Assembly: GCF_002008345.1 (NCBI RefSeq)
Contig: NZ_MRAE01000017.1
Location: forward strand, 1 to 63,404
Reading direction: 5' to 3'
DNA length: 63,404 nt
Source of the DNA: Clostridium tepidum
GTDB taxonomy: Bacteria; Bacillota; Clostridia; Clostridiales; Clostridiaceae
Shown: positions 38,488 through 47,435 of the stretch, piece after piece
Layout: every line of letters begins with the position of its first letter
Position numbering within the stretch: position 1 is the first letter of the stretch
Made by a program: the position numbers and the translations under genes
Notes under the pieces: generated by a model
The model's input: only the letters and a program-made list of their open reading frames with translations
Database searches by the model: none
Told to the model about the DNA's origin: nothing

Positions 38488-40077
38488 TTAGTTTTTACCT
38501 ATATCTGAAAGAACTAATCCTTTATTATGCTCTAAAGCCCAGTTTATAGCCCAGTCACTTTGGAATAATAATAAATCTCTATCTTTTAAATCTTTTACTA
38601 TCTTTGTATCACTAGTTATACTTAACTCTTCTACTTCTTTTTCTGTTTTTTCGATCCATCTTACATATTTATAAGGTACTCTTTCTAATTTTATATCTAC
38701 ATTGTATTCATTTTTCATTCTATATTCTAAAACTTCAAACTGAAGAACACCTACTACTCCAACTACTATTTCTTCTATCCCTATATGAAGCTCTTTAAAT
38801 ACCTGTATTGCACCTTCTTGAGATATTTGAGTTATACCTTTTATAAATTGTTTTCTTTTCATAGTATCTATAGTTCTAACTCTAGCAAAATACTCTGGGG
38901 CAAAAGTAGGTATACCTTCAAATCTAAACTTTTTTTGAGGAGTAGATAAAGTATCTCCTATTCTAAATATACCTGGATCGAATACTCCAATTATATCTCC
39001 TGCATAAGCCTCATCAACTATTTCTCTATCTTGTGCTAAAAATTGTTGTGGTTGAGTAAGTTTAACTTTATTTCCACCTTGATAATGATAAACTTCCATT
39101 CCTTTTTTAAACTTACCAGAACATATTCTCATAAATGCTATTCTATCTCTATGAGCTGGATTCATATTAGCTTGAATTTTAAATACAAAGGCAGAAAATT
39201 TATCACTGAATGGATCTATTTCGCCAATATCTGATTCTCTTGATAGCGGTGGTGGTGTTAAATTTAAGAACTCTTCTAGAAATGGTTCTACTCCAAAATT
39301 AGTTAAAGCACTTCCAAAAAATACTGGTGTAAGTTCTCCAACTCTTACCTTTTCTAAATCAAATTCATCTCCTGCAATATCTAAAAGTTCTATATCTTCT
39401 TTTAACTTTTCATGTAAATCCTCACCTATAAGATTTTTAAATGCAACATCATCTATGTCTCCAGATAAAGATTCTACTGCTGTTTGACCATGGTTTCCTC
39501 CATTAAAAGCTTGAATTATCTTTTTATTTCTATCATAAACTCCTTTAAATCCCTTACCTGATCCTATAGGCCAGTTTATTGGATAGGATTTTATTCCTAA
39601 TACATTTTCTATATCTTCCATAAGCTCAAAAGGATCTTTGCTTTCTCTATCCATTTTATTTACAAAAGTAAATATAGGAATTCCTCTTAAACTACATACA
39701 TGGAATAATTTCTTTGTTTGTTCTTCTACACCTTTCGCAGCATCTATAACCATTACCGCACTATCCGCCGCCATTAAAGTTCTATATGTATCTTCACTAA
39801 AATCCTGATGTCCTGGAGTATCTAATATGTTTATACAATACCCATTATAATTAAATTGCATTACTGATGAAGTTACTGATATTCCTCTTTGCTTTTCTAT
39901 TTCCATCCAATCTGAAGTGGCATGTCTTGATGCCTTTCTAGCTTTTACAGAACCTGCAAGCCTTATAGCTCCCCCATATAATAATAGCTTTTCTGTCAAA
40001 GTAGTTTTACCTGCATCTGGATGTGATATTATAGCAAAAGTTCTTCTTGTTTCTATTTTTTCTCTTAAATCAGCCAT
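38488..40077 (-). CDS. prfC: Peptide chain release factor 3
   Basis: RF3 is the GTPase that recycles RF1/RF2 from the ribosome. The 529-residue protein has the G1 loop SHPDAGKTTLTEK (about 18-30), an effector segment QRGISVTSSVMQF, DTPGHQDFSEDTYR (G3), and NKMDRE (G4). It has the RF3-specific C-terminal domain, including VGVLQFEVLEYRMKNEY. Length is normal. An ATG at 40077 follows AAGGAG. Some family relatives are elongation factors, but the motif set and length fit RF3. Confidence 0.97.
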   Translation of the reverse strand: MADLREKIETRRTFAIISHPDAGKTTLTEKLLLYGGAIRLAGSVKARKASRHATSDWMEIEKQRGISVTSSVMQFNYNGYCINILDTPGHQDFSEDTYRTLMAADSAVMVIDAAKGVEEQTKKLFHVCSLRGIPIFTFVNKMDRESKDPFELMEDIENVLGIKSYPINWPIGSGKGFKGVYDRNKKIIQAFNGGNHGQTAVESLSGDIDDVAFKNLIGEDLHEKLKEDIELLDIAGDEFDLEKVRVGELTPVFFGSALTNFGVEPFLEEFLNLTPPPLSRESDIGEIDPFSDKFSAFVFKIQANMNPAHRDRIAFMRICSGKFKKGMEVYHYQGGNKVKLTQPQQFLAQDREIVDEAYAGDIIGVFDPGIFRIGDTLSTPQKKFRFEGIPTFAPEYFARVRTIDTMKRKQFIKGITQISQEGAIQVFKELHIGIEEIVVGVVGVLQFEVLEYRMKNEYNVDIKLERVPYKYVRWIEKTEKEVEELSITSDTKIVKDLKDRDLLLFQSDWAINWALEHNKGLVLSDIGKN

Positions 40078-40558
40078 TAAATCACTCTCCTTTTTTACAA
40101 TAAATATTTATTCTCTAGCTAATTAACATTAAAACTTCAAAATAACCTAGGAATAATTTTTATAAATATTGACTAAAATACTTTCTATACGAAGTCTAAT
40201 ATAAATCAACTTTGAGTTTAATATTATAAATAATTCTACAATTATTATGAAATAAAATAGAGGATGTCTAATGAGCTACATCCTCTCTTATTAGATCAAA
40301 ATTATATATGTATAGTATTTGTATAAATTATGTTCATAATACTTCAATAAAACAAGTTAAATTATATCATTTACGCAATTTATTTTCAATAAAAATACAT
40401 TTTCATAATATCCTAATTTTTTTAAATAAAGTATAAATAAAATTCTAAAAAAATTTTTAATATTTCAATGTAAACAATACCATTATTACTTATAAAGTTG
40501 ATTTTAATTACAAAATGATATAATATTTTTATATTATAATTAATATGGGGGTCATAAT
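40078..40558. other. 481-bp intergenic region with one hairpin
   Basis: Between divergent prfC and the HAD gene. AGAGGATGT (40259-40267) pairs with ACATCCTCT (40278-40286) around a 10-nt loop. It lacks a strong T-tract. A TATAAT precedes the HAD gene. No gene recognised. Confidence 0.45.
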
Positions 40559-41359
40559 ATGTATAAATTAATAGCATTAGACATGGATGGAACTCTTCTT
40601 AATAATAAGCAAACTATTTCTGCAGAAAATAAGGAAGCTATAAAATCTGCTATAGCCAAAGGCTCTAAAGTAGTTTTAGCTACGGGAAGACCTCTTAAAG
40701 GTATTGAAAAATATTTAAAAGAATTAGATTTAATTAATAATGGTGATTATGCTATCGCTTTTAATGGTGCTCTAGTTCAAGAAACAAAAACAGGTAAAGT
40801 TCTATATGAAAACAATATGACTAAAGATGATTTAAAAATATTATATAAATTAAGCAAAGAATTAAATGTAGATATTCATTTCCTAACTATTGATGGATGC
40901 TACACACCTAAATTTAATGTGTATAGTGAAATAGAAACTACTCTTAATAATATACCTTTAAATATAGTAAATTTTGATAATATATCTGATGATTTAAAAA
41001 TAATAAAAATAATGTTTGTAGGTAGTGAAGAAAAAATAACTGAAATAATAAAATTAATACCAAAAGAACTCCAAGAAAAATATAATGTAGTTAGAACTGC
41101 ATCTATTTATTTAGAATTTTTAAATAAATCCACTAGTAAAGGCTACGGCATAGAAAAATTATGTAATATTCTAAATATAGATAAAAAAGATGTAATATGT
41201 GCTGGCGATGCAGAAAATGACATACATATGATAGAATATGCTGGCTTAGGAGTAGCTATGGGAAATGCTTATCCGCAAGTAAAAAAAGTAGCTAATTACA
41301 TTACCAAGACTAACGAAGAAAATGGAGTAGCTCACGTAATAAAAAAATTCGTTTTATAA
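40559..41359 (+). CDS. Cof-type HAD phosphatase
   Basis: This 266-residue phosphatase belongs to the Cof/YidA group of haloacid dehalogenase-like enzymes, which hydrolyse sugar phosphates and flavin or pyridoxal phosphates. The catalytic DxD is D8-M-D10 in ALDMDGTLL. The second motif LATGRP, the STSKGYGIEKL lysine motif, and the late GDAENDIHMIEYAG motif are all present. An ATG follows GGGGGTC. The substrate is unknown. Confidence 0.93.
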   Translation: MYKLIALDMDGTLLNNKQTISAENKEAIKSAIAKGSKVVLATGRPLKGIEKYLKELDLINNGDYAIAFNGALVQETKTGKVLYENNMTKDDLKILYKLSKELNVDIHFLTIDGCYTPKFNVYSEIETTLNNIPLNIVNFDNISDDLKIIKIMFVGSEEKITEIIKLIPKELQEKYNVVRTASIYLEFLNKSTSKGYGIEKLCNILNIDKKDVICAGDAENDIHMIEYAGLGVAMGNAYPQVKKVANYITKTNEENGVAHVIKKFVL

Positions 41360-41466
41360 TAACATTCTTTATATAAACATTTAATTAAAATCACTAATAA
41401 ATATTTTAATTAATTTTAAAGTAAATATAACTGTTTTTATATTAAATATGATAATTTAACAAATTT

Positions 41467-41549
41467 AAAAATAGGAAATTAGTAATCAGAGATAATTTTA
41501 AAATGCTTTAATATATAATAATTCACTCTGATATTAATCTCCTATTTTT
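41467..41549. terminator. Terminator between HAD gene and trpS
   Basis: AAAAATAGGA...TCAGAG (41467-41491) pairs imperfectly with CTCTGA...TCCTATTTTT (41526-41549) around a long loop. A-tract and T-tract ends fit convergent use. Confidence 0.7.
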
Positions 41550-41599
41550 TAATTAATTACATCTCTTAATTCATAATTATAATATTATAATAATTTGTC

Positions 41600-42598
41600 T
41601 TATCTAGGTATAAATCCTATTTTCTTTTGCATTTTTCTTAGCATTTTATAGGATGTTTTATAAGCTTTTTCTGCACCTTTTTTATATATAGATTCTAAAT
41701 ATTCTTTGTCATTTAAAAGTTCATTTACTTTATTTTGAATTGGTTCTAACTCTGAAATTATAGCTTCTGCTACATCCTTTTTAAATTGAGAATAACCTTG
41801 TCCTTTATACTTATTTTCTATTTCTTCTATAGTCATACCTGTTATCGTATTTAATATTGTAATTAAGTTTTTAATTCCTGGCTGATCATCTGTATATTTA
41901 ATTATGCCTAAACTATCTGTCACTGATCTATTAATTTTCTTTCTTATAACTTCTGGTGAGTCCATAATTAATATATATGAATTTGGATTATCTGATGATT
42001 TAGACATTTTTTTTGTTGGATCTTGAAGATCCATTATTTTTGCTCCAGTTTCTGGTATATATGGTTCTGGCATTTTAAAAGTTGGACTATATAAATTATT
42101 AAATCTTTGAGCTAAATCTCTAGTTATTTCTAAATGTTGTTTTTGATCTTTACCTACTGGTACCAAATCTGTATTGTATAATAATATATCAGCTGCCATT
42201 AAAACTGGATAAGTTAATAAGCCTGCACTTACAGATTCACCATAGCGTTGAGACTTATCCTTATACTGAGTCATTCTAAATAATTCTCCTACATAAGTAT
42301 TACAGTTTAAAAGCCATGCTGCTTCTGAATGAGTTGGTATATGTGATTGTATAAATATAGTATTTTTATCAGGATCTATACCTGAAGCTATATATATTGC
42401 TAATACCTCTAGAGTTCTTCTTCTTAAATCTTTAGGTTCTTGTTTTACTGTTATAGCATGTAGATCCACGACACAATAATAACAATCATACTCATCTTGT
42501 AACTTAACCCAGTTTTTCAACGCACCTAAATAGTTACCTAAAGTTAAATTCCCAGAAGGTTGAATTCCACTAAATATAACTTTTTTATTATCTTCCAT
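41600..42598 (-). CDS. trpS: Tryptophanyl-tRNA synthetase
   Basis: This class I synthetase charges tRNA-Trp; tRNA-Trp itself is at 27.0 kb in this window. The 332-residue protein has the HIGH-type segment SGNLTLGNYLGALKNW (about 15-30), the KMSKSSDN motif near residue 196, and the pocket segment YPVLMAADILLYNTDLVPVGKDQ. An ATG follows GGAGGTAG. Expression is under a T-box leader. Confidence 0.98.
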   Translation of the reverse strand: MEDNKKVIFSGIQPSGNLTLGNYLGALKNWVKLQDEYDCYYCVVDLHAITVKQEPKDLRRRTLEVLAIYIASGIDPDKNTIFIQSHIPTHSEAAWLLNCNTYVGELFRMTQYKDKSQRYGESVSAGLLTYPVLMAADILLYNTDLVPVGKDQKQHLEITRDLAQRFNNLYSPTFKMPEPYIPETGAKIMDLQDPTKKMSKSSDNPNSYILIMDSPEVIRKKINRSVTDSLGIIKYTDDQPGIKNLITILNTITGMTIEEIENKYKGQGYSQFKKDVAEAIISELEPIQNKVNELLNDKEYLESIYKKGAEKAYKTSYKMLRKMQKKIGFIPR

Positions 42599-42634
42599 AT
42601 TTCTACCTCCATTTATTTTATTAAAAAAATATAT

Positions 42635-42885
42635 AAAAAAACCCTATAATCAAAGTTATAGGGCGAATTATCGCGGTACCACCTATATTCAAGAAATTTT
42701 AAATTTCTCCTCTACGAATATAAAATTCTGTTTTTATAACGTAAAACCTACGCCTAGAGCTACTATTATTTCACTTAGGTTTTCTAGGACCCATTCAGTT
42801 TAATCATAACTACTGTAATTACACCCTCTACAGCTCTCTTTAAGTTTGTTTTTAAACCTACTTTTTCCCTTCTTAAAATATTAAT
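42635..42885 (-). promoter_or_regulatory. T-box leader of trpS (tryptophan)
   Basis: On the minus strand the leader holds AGAGAGCTG and GGGTG early in stem I, the T-box core GGTGGTACCGCG (plus 42672-42683), and a CCCTATAA/TTATAGGG terminator (42642-42649 with 42656-42663) followed by Ts. A likely UGG Trp specifier lies in CTGAATGGGTCC (plus 42787-42798). Uncharged tRNA-Trp would favour the antiterminator and switch trpS on. Confidence 0.92.
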
Positions 42886-42951
42886 ATGTAATTTTTTTAT
42901 ATTATTAATGTTTAATATCTAAAATACTAACCTAAAATTGTTATATAATAT

Positions 42952-42982
42952 ATTATACATTATTTAAATATAATATTGTCAA
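42952..42982 (-). promoter_or_regulatory. trpS leader promoter
   Basis: Minus-strand TTGACA (42977-42982) and TATAAT (42952-42957). The 19-bp spacer is long, but both boxes are perfect. Confidence 0.6.
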
Positions 42983-43070
42983 CAACTGAATAAAAAATAT
43001 TTTTTATTATTTTAACCAAATTTACTAAAATTATTATTAAAATTTATTATTAATCTATAAAAAACATATA

Positions 43071-43114
43071 GAAGCTATCACACAAAAATTAGTATGACAT
43101 CTTTTTGCATAAAA
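43071..43114 (+). repeat. Direct repeat A flanking the bacteriocin remnant
   Basis: This 44-bp unit matches 34 of 44 positions of the unit at 46274-46317, in the same orientation. Both can form a hairpin (AAGC...CAC with GTG...GCTT, imperfect here) followed by CTTTTT. The two copies bracket the dead lactococcin-972-type operon. Confidence 0.6.
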
Positions 43115-43186
43115 ATAAACGATATTTGTCACCAAAGTTATTGTATAGATTTTAAAAATTCTTAGTTGAAATTTACAAATTAAGCT

Positions 43187-43823
43187 TTAAATATTTATAA
43201 TCCTACTACATTCATTTGCGATATTTTTATCATGTGTTACTATTACAATTGTTTTTCCTTTTTTATTTTAAAGTTTTAATAGACTTATTATTTTATAGGA
43301 ATTTTCTTCCTCTAATGATCCAGTAGGTTCATCTGCTAATATTATTTTGCATGGTTTTAATATTGAACGTGCAATAGAAACACGTTGTTGCTCTCCACCA
43401 CTTAATTCAAATATTTTATTTTTTTCATAATTCTCTAGTCCTACAGTTTCTAAAGCATTTTTTATTAAATTCTTCTTATAAGATTTACTTCCCTTTACAT
43501 ATTTTAAAGGTAAATTAAGATTGTAAAAAAACACTTTCATCCTCAACTAAGGCAAAGTTTTGAAATAAATAGCTTATTTTTTCTCTTAAGATTTTAGTGG
43601 CTCTGATTGAATTTATCTTAACATTACATTCACCATCTATAGCCAAGTTACCATCATCAAATTTTTCTAAGAGTCCAATAATGTTTAAAATAGTAGTTTT
43701 CCCTTAACCGCTTGGTCCCATTATCGCTACCATTTCTTCTTTATCTATATTTAGTGAGAATTTATCAAGAACTTTTTTATTACCGTATTTTTTTGTTATA
43801 TTATTTAATTCTATTATAGCCAA
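43187..43823 (-). pseudogene. ABC transporter ATPase of a lactococcin-972-type operon (broken)
   Basis: The reconstructed product starts from TTG at 43823 with ELNNITKKYGNKKVLDKFSL. It continues through MGPSG-stop-GKTT, ELSGGEQQRVSIARS, LADEPTGS and VIVTHDKNIANE. Lesions are a stop codon inside the Walker A motif (GPSG then TAA then GKTT), a frameshift at a run of seven Ts near 43525-43531, and another stop before the last 20 codons. The type is the bacteriocin-export ATPase seen with lactococcin 972. It is the last gene of a three-gene cluster and cannot be functional. Confidence 0.8.
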
Positions 43824-43847
43824 AATTAAGCCCCTCCTTTTATAAAT

Positions 43848-45647
43848 TCAATTATTTTTTTCTTTTGTATAACTTAACATTAAAAATGAAGCTATGAATT
43901 CAGTTACTAATCCTATTATTGAAATAATTAAAATAACTTTTGGTATAGCTATTTTAGATACAAAAGCAGATATTTCCACAATTATCCAAGAGATTAGGAT
44001 TAAGTAAAAGAATTCTTTGTAGTTTGATAGTTTAGTGTAGCCATGTAGTTGCCTTATTGCTAAACGAACTTTAAACTGCTCAAAAAAAATTATATATATT
44101 TTGAATTATAATTATTGATATACTAACTAAAGGTAAAAAAATACCTGTTATACTCTATAAAAGTAAATCTTTAAAATCTTTAATTTTAGAATTTAATTCT
44201 TCATTAGCATAATTTATCTTAAGGTCATGTATGGGATATCTATATTTGTTTAATTCAGATACTATAAAACTTTTATCCGATTCAGATGAAGGAATTTTTA
44301 CTTTAAAAGGATTGCCTTCAACATTAAATAATTGAGCATTCCAGCCAGGAAAAGCTCCATTTTCAGTACCAACCAATAATATAGGATCAGTTACATAATT
44401 ACCTTAATCAGGGTTTACCATAAAATTACAAGAAAAAAGTTTTTGATTAGATTTTGTCCATATTATTTGAATTTTACGATTAACACCACTTGCATTTATC
44501 CAATTTTTATGGAATTTTCTTATAGAATTTTCATATTTTTTATATTTAATGGGAAATAACAATATCCAATTATTATTTTGTTCTGATATAGAAATTTTTT
44601 TGCCGTTAGTATCATATACAGCATTTTCTTTTAAATAGTTTGGATTCACTAGAGCACTCATATTTGTAAGGTGAAGTTTATTATTTGATTTTAAACTTAG
44701 ATCAGTATACATATCAAAACCTGCAAATAAAGCTCCTTTTTTATTAAAATACTTATAAATTTCTATATTTTTGCTTGAACTAGTTATATCAAAAATTGGA
44801 CTATCAAAGCTAACATTATCAAAATTAAGAACTCTATAATTTGAAACAGTTTCCCATCTTTTATAAGAACCGTCGAATATTTTTTTAATATCCTTATAAT
44901 TTATTACTTGTTTATTTATTATAAAAACAAATCCTATACATAATAAAATTTTAATTACTATATTGAAAAGTAAAATTTCTTTAGCTGGATATTTATTTTT
45001 TATAGCAGAAATAGCATGTATATTATTTACATAAGTAAATGGTATGGACGCTATTATAAATGTAATAATTATTAAAATAATATATTTAATAGTTAAGTCT
45101 TTTAAAAAAAATATATGATATATATTAAATTTTTTGAAAAGAAAAAGGATCATAATAACTATTGAAATAATCATAGTTATTAGTTGAATAATTAATATTT
45201 TAAAAATTCTTTTTTTCCATATATCTAAGTTGGAATATCCAAGCAGTTTCTCTATTGCAATTTTTTTATATGACGTTAAAATTTTTGTCACTAAGCACTG
45301 TAACTGTACAAGGGCCATCTAAAAACAATCCATCACCAAGTAAGTTATGTAATGTGCGTATTTCCATAGATATGCCATCAAAGCTAGCAATTTTACCTAT
45401 TTGATAGTAATTACACGTGTATAATAAAAATTTATATTTTCACCATCTTATGCATCTAATAGTGCTTTTTCTTGTTTAGATGTAGGAAGTTTATTTATTT
45501 TTGAGGGAATAATAACTTCGTAACTATTTTTAAGATTATGTTCTACATTTTTATATTATAAATTTGTGATTGTTTGTGATCATTATATAATATAAAAAAA
45601 GAGAACATTGAAATTGTTAATAATAAAATTGAAATAAACTTTTTCAA
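43848..45647 (-). pseudogene. Bacteriocin-associated integral membrane protein (broken)
   Basis: This is the remains of a large membrane permease of the lactococcin-972 cluster type. The N-terminal signal-like segment (KKFISILLLTISMFSFFILYN, TTG start 45647 with a strong AGGAGG) is followed by frame shifts. One large fragment lies at 44404-45318 with several hydrophobic helices (LIIQLITMIISIVIMILFL and others). A periplasmic-type fragment follows at 44155-44376, and a final piece with two helices ends at 43850. At least four stops or frame shifts separate the pieces. No intact product is possible. Confidence 0.75.
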
Positions 45648-45686
45648 TGCTTCTCCTCCTAATTATATTAAATTTTATATATTTTA

Positions 45687-46076
45687 CTAACAACTTGAAT
45701 AATCACCACTATGAGTATCTTTAGCATATCTCCAAGAACCTTTTTTTTGTGCAGCAGCACCTACAAATCCATTGATAATAGAAGGTCTACTGCTACTATT
45801 TACAAAAGCTGTAGAACCAGGTCCATAGACTTAAGATCTTCTAGTACTTCCTGGTAAAGATGCTATTGTCATATGATTATAACTACGATTATAATAATAA
45901 CTATATGCCATATAATAGCCATTTCCTCCTGATTTTATCCCCCTATTCCAATTATCACGTCCTGGTAGGTAAGAAGTATTTCTGCTAGTTTAAAATACTG
46001 AAGTTGCAAAAACGGATGTTTCCATAATACAAATTACAGAAATTCCTATCATTGTGGAAATTATAATTTTTTTCAT
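45687..46076 (-). pseudogene. Lactococcin-972-family bacteriocin precursor (broken)
   Basis: The reconstructed frame is 129 codons. It has a signal peptide (MKKIIISTMIGISVI... to SVFA), then GRDNWNRGIKSGGNGYY, an AYSYYYNRSYNHMTIASL segment, and a late GFVGAAAQKKGSWRYAKD. This tyrosine/serine-rich secreted pattern and its two neighbours fit the lactococcin-972 family. Two in-frame TAA codons interrupt it, one right after the signal peptide and one in the middle. An upstream GAGG site is still present. It is the first gene of the dead operon. Confidence 0.75.
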
Positions 46077-46482
46077 AAATAATCCTCATTAATATTATTG
46101 TAAAATGAATACGCGTATAGATTAAAACTTTATGAAAGCTAGCTTACATAAAAAGTATGACATGATAAATAAAAAAATGTAGAAAACTGTAATGAAAATA
46201 CAATTTTTTGTTATTTGATGTAAAATTATAATATTTATTATAACTACCAATAAAATATATCTAATAAAATCATAAAGCCGTCACACCACAATTAGTGCAA
46301 CAGCTTTTTACATAAAATTATAATTTTAATGTTTTAAATTTCTAATTAGAACTTCCGCTAAATAATGTTTCAATACATTTTCTAAGTTAGTGGATTTAAT
46401 AGAATTACATTCAATTTATTATCATTTAAAATATTATTAAAAATTCTGTAAACACACAAAAACACTGCGATGTTAGTATGTT
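46077..46482. other. Intergenic region upstream of the dead bacteriocin operon
   Basis: About 400 bp of AT-rich DNA holding direct repeat B (46274-46317). No gene was recognised. It probably held the former bacteriocin promoter. Confidence 0.45.
46274..46317 (+). repeat. Direct repeat B flanking the bacteriocin remnant
   Basis: Partner of the unit at 43071-43114. It forms a better hairpin, AAGCCGTCACAC with GTGCAACAGCTT around a short loop, followed by five Ts. Confidence 0.6.
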
Positions 46483-46857
46483 TTATTTCTTCCATAATCC
46501 ATGTATATTGCAATATTCTCTAACTTTTACTACTTCTTCATCTAATTTAAATTCTGCTTCTGGTTTTTCTCCTGGTTTTAAATATTTTTTATAAACTTTA
46601 TCTTCTGTAATAACTTCTATCCATTCTATATAATGTTTTTCTTCCATCGGATGTTCTTTTTCTCCAACTTTTACTTTTAGACCATTCTCTGTCTTTTCAA
46701 TTACTGGAACATGCTTTTCTAAAGCTGCATCCATTGTATTTTCTTCTAATAATCTCATTGGCTTACCACAGCATACTAATTGTCCTGCTGAAGCATGAAC
46801 AACCTGTACCATATTACCACATACTTCACATTTGTATACTTCGTTTAATTTTACCAT
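46483..46857 (-). CDS. Desulfoferrodoxin (superoxide reductase)
   Basis: This two-iron protein reduces superoxide to peroxide without making oxygen. The 124-residue chain has both sites: a rubredoxin-like centre with C10, C13, C29 and C30 (CEVCG...VCCGKPM), and the active-site iron ligands H49, H69, H75, C116 and H119 ([24 protein letters not shown]). E47 is the usual nearby glutamate. An ATG follows AAGGGGGAT. It is a single gene. Together with the OGG repair enzyme it forms part of the oxygen-defence set of this anaerobe. Confidence 0.96.
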   Translation of the reverse strand: MVKLNEVYKCEVCGNMVQVVHASAGQLVCCGKPMRLLEENTMDAALEKHVPVIEKTENGLKVKVGEKEHPMEEKHYIEWIEVITEDKVYKKYLKPGEKPEAEFKLDEEVVKVREYCNIHGLWKK

Positions 46858-47039
46858 AAAAATCCCCCTTCTATTTTAAATATTGTATTTTTAATAACTT
46901 CTATATTTTATTATATTTTCCCTTTTAAAAAGATAATATTTCATAATTATTTAATATCAGTTAACACTCCATTTACATAATTATTTTTATTATTAGTGGA
47001 ATAATAAATTATATAATTATTTTTAAAGGAGTGATTTAA

Positions 47040-47234
47040 ATGGATAAAAAACCTTACCTTCCTAAAGAAAGGGACTTTTTAGAACAGGAACCTAAAATAA
47101 TAAAAACTAAATCTCCCACTGGAAAAACTTATTCTAAATTGCCTGATAACGTAAGAGATCCTATAGTATGTAATAATATAGCATGGCCAGAATTCGATTA
47201 TACTTCAAACGAATTAGGAGAAGATGATATATAA
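47040..47234 (+). CDS. 64-residue hypothetical protein
   Basis: A small hydrophilic protein (MDKKPYLPKERDFLEQEPK...) rich in Pro, Lys and Glu, with an acidic C-terminus (SNELGEDDI) and a single Cys in DPIVCNN. It has a strong AAAGGAG site and a terminator after it, so it is very likely real. No family is recognised. It is convergent with the giant beta-glucan synthase-like gene. Confidence 0.7.
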   Translation: MDKKPYLPKERDFLEQEPKIIKTKSPTGKTYSKLPDNVRDPIVCNNIAWPEFDYTSNELGEDDI

Positions 47235-47376
47235 ATATAAAAATCTATATTTAATCTAAAAAAACAAATATTATAATAAAAATTATTGTAATTAATAATA
47301 ATTTTGTAAATAATGCTATATACTAAAAACTTTTAGAAATTAATAAAAAAATATAGATATAATAAAACGAATTTAT

Positions 47377-47425
47377 AAAAAACCCTACTTAGTTACAAAT
47401 TATATTGAACTAAATAGGGTTTTTA
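47377..47425. terminator. Bidirectional terminator
   Basis: AAAAAACCCTACTTAGTT (47377-47394) pairs with 47408-47425 with one mismatch. A and T tracts flank both sides. It serves the small gene and the giant glucan synthase-like gene. Confidence 0.85.
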
Positions 47426-47435
47426 TAATATATTT

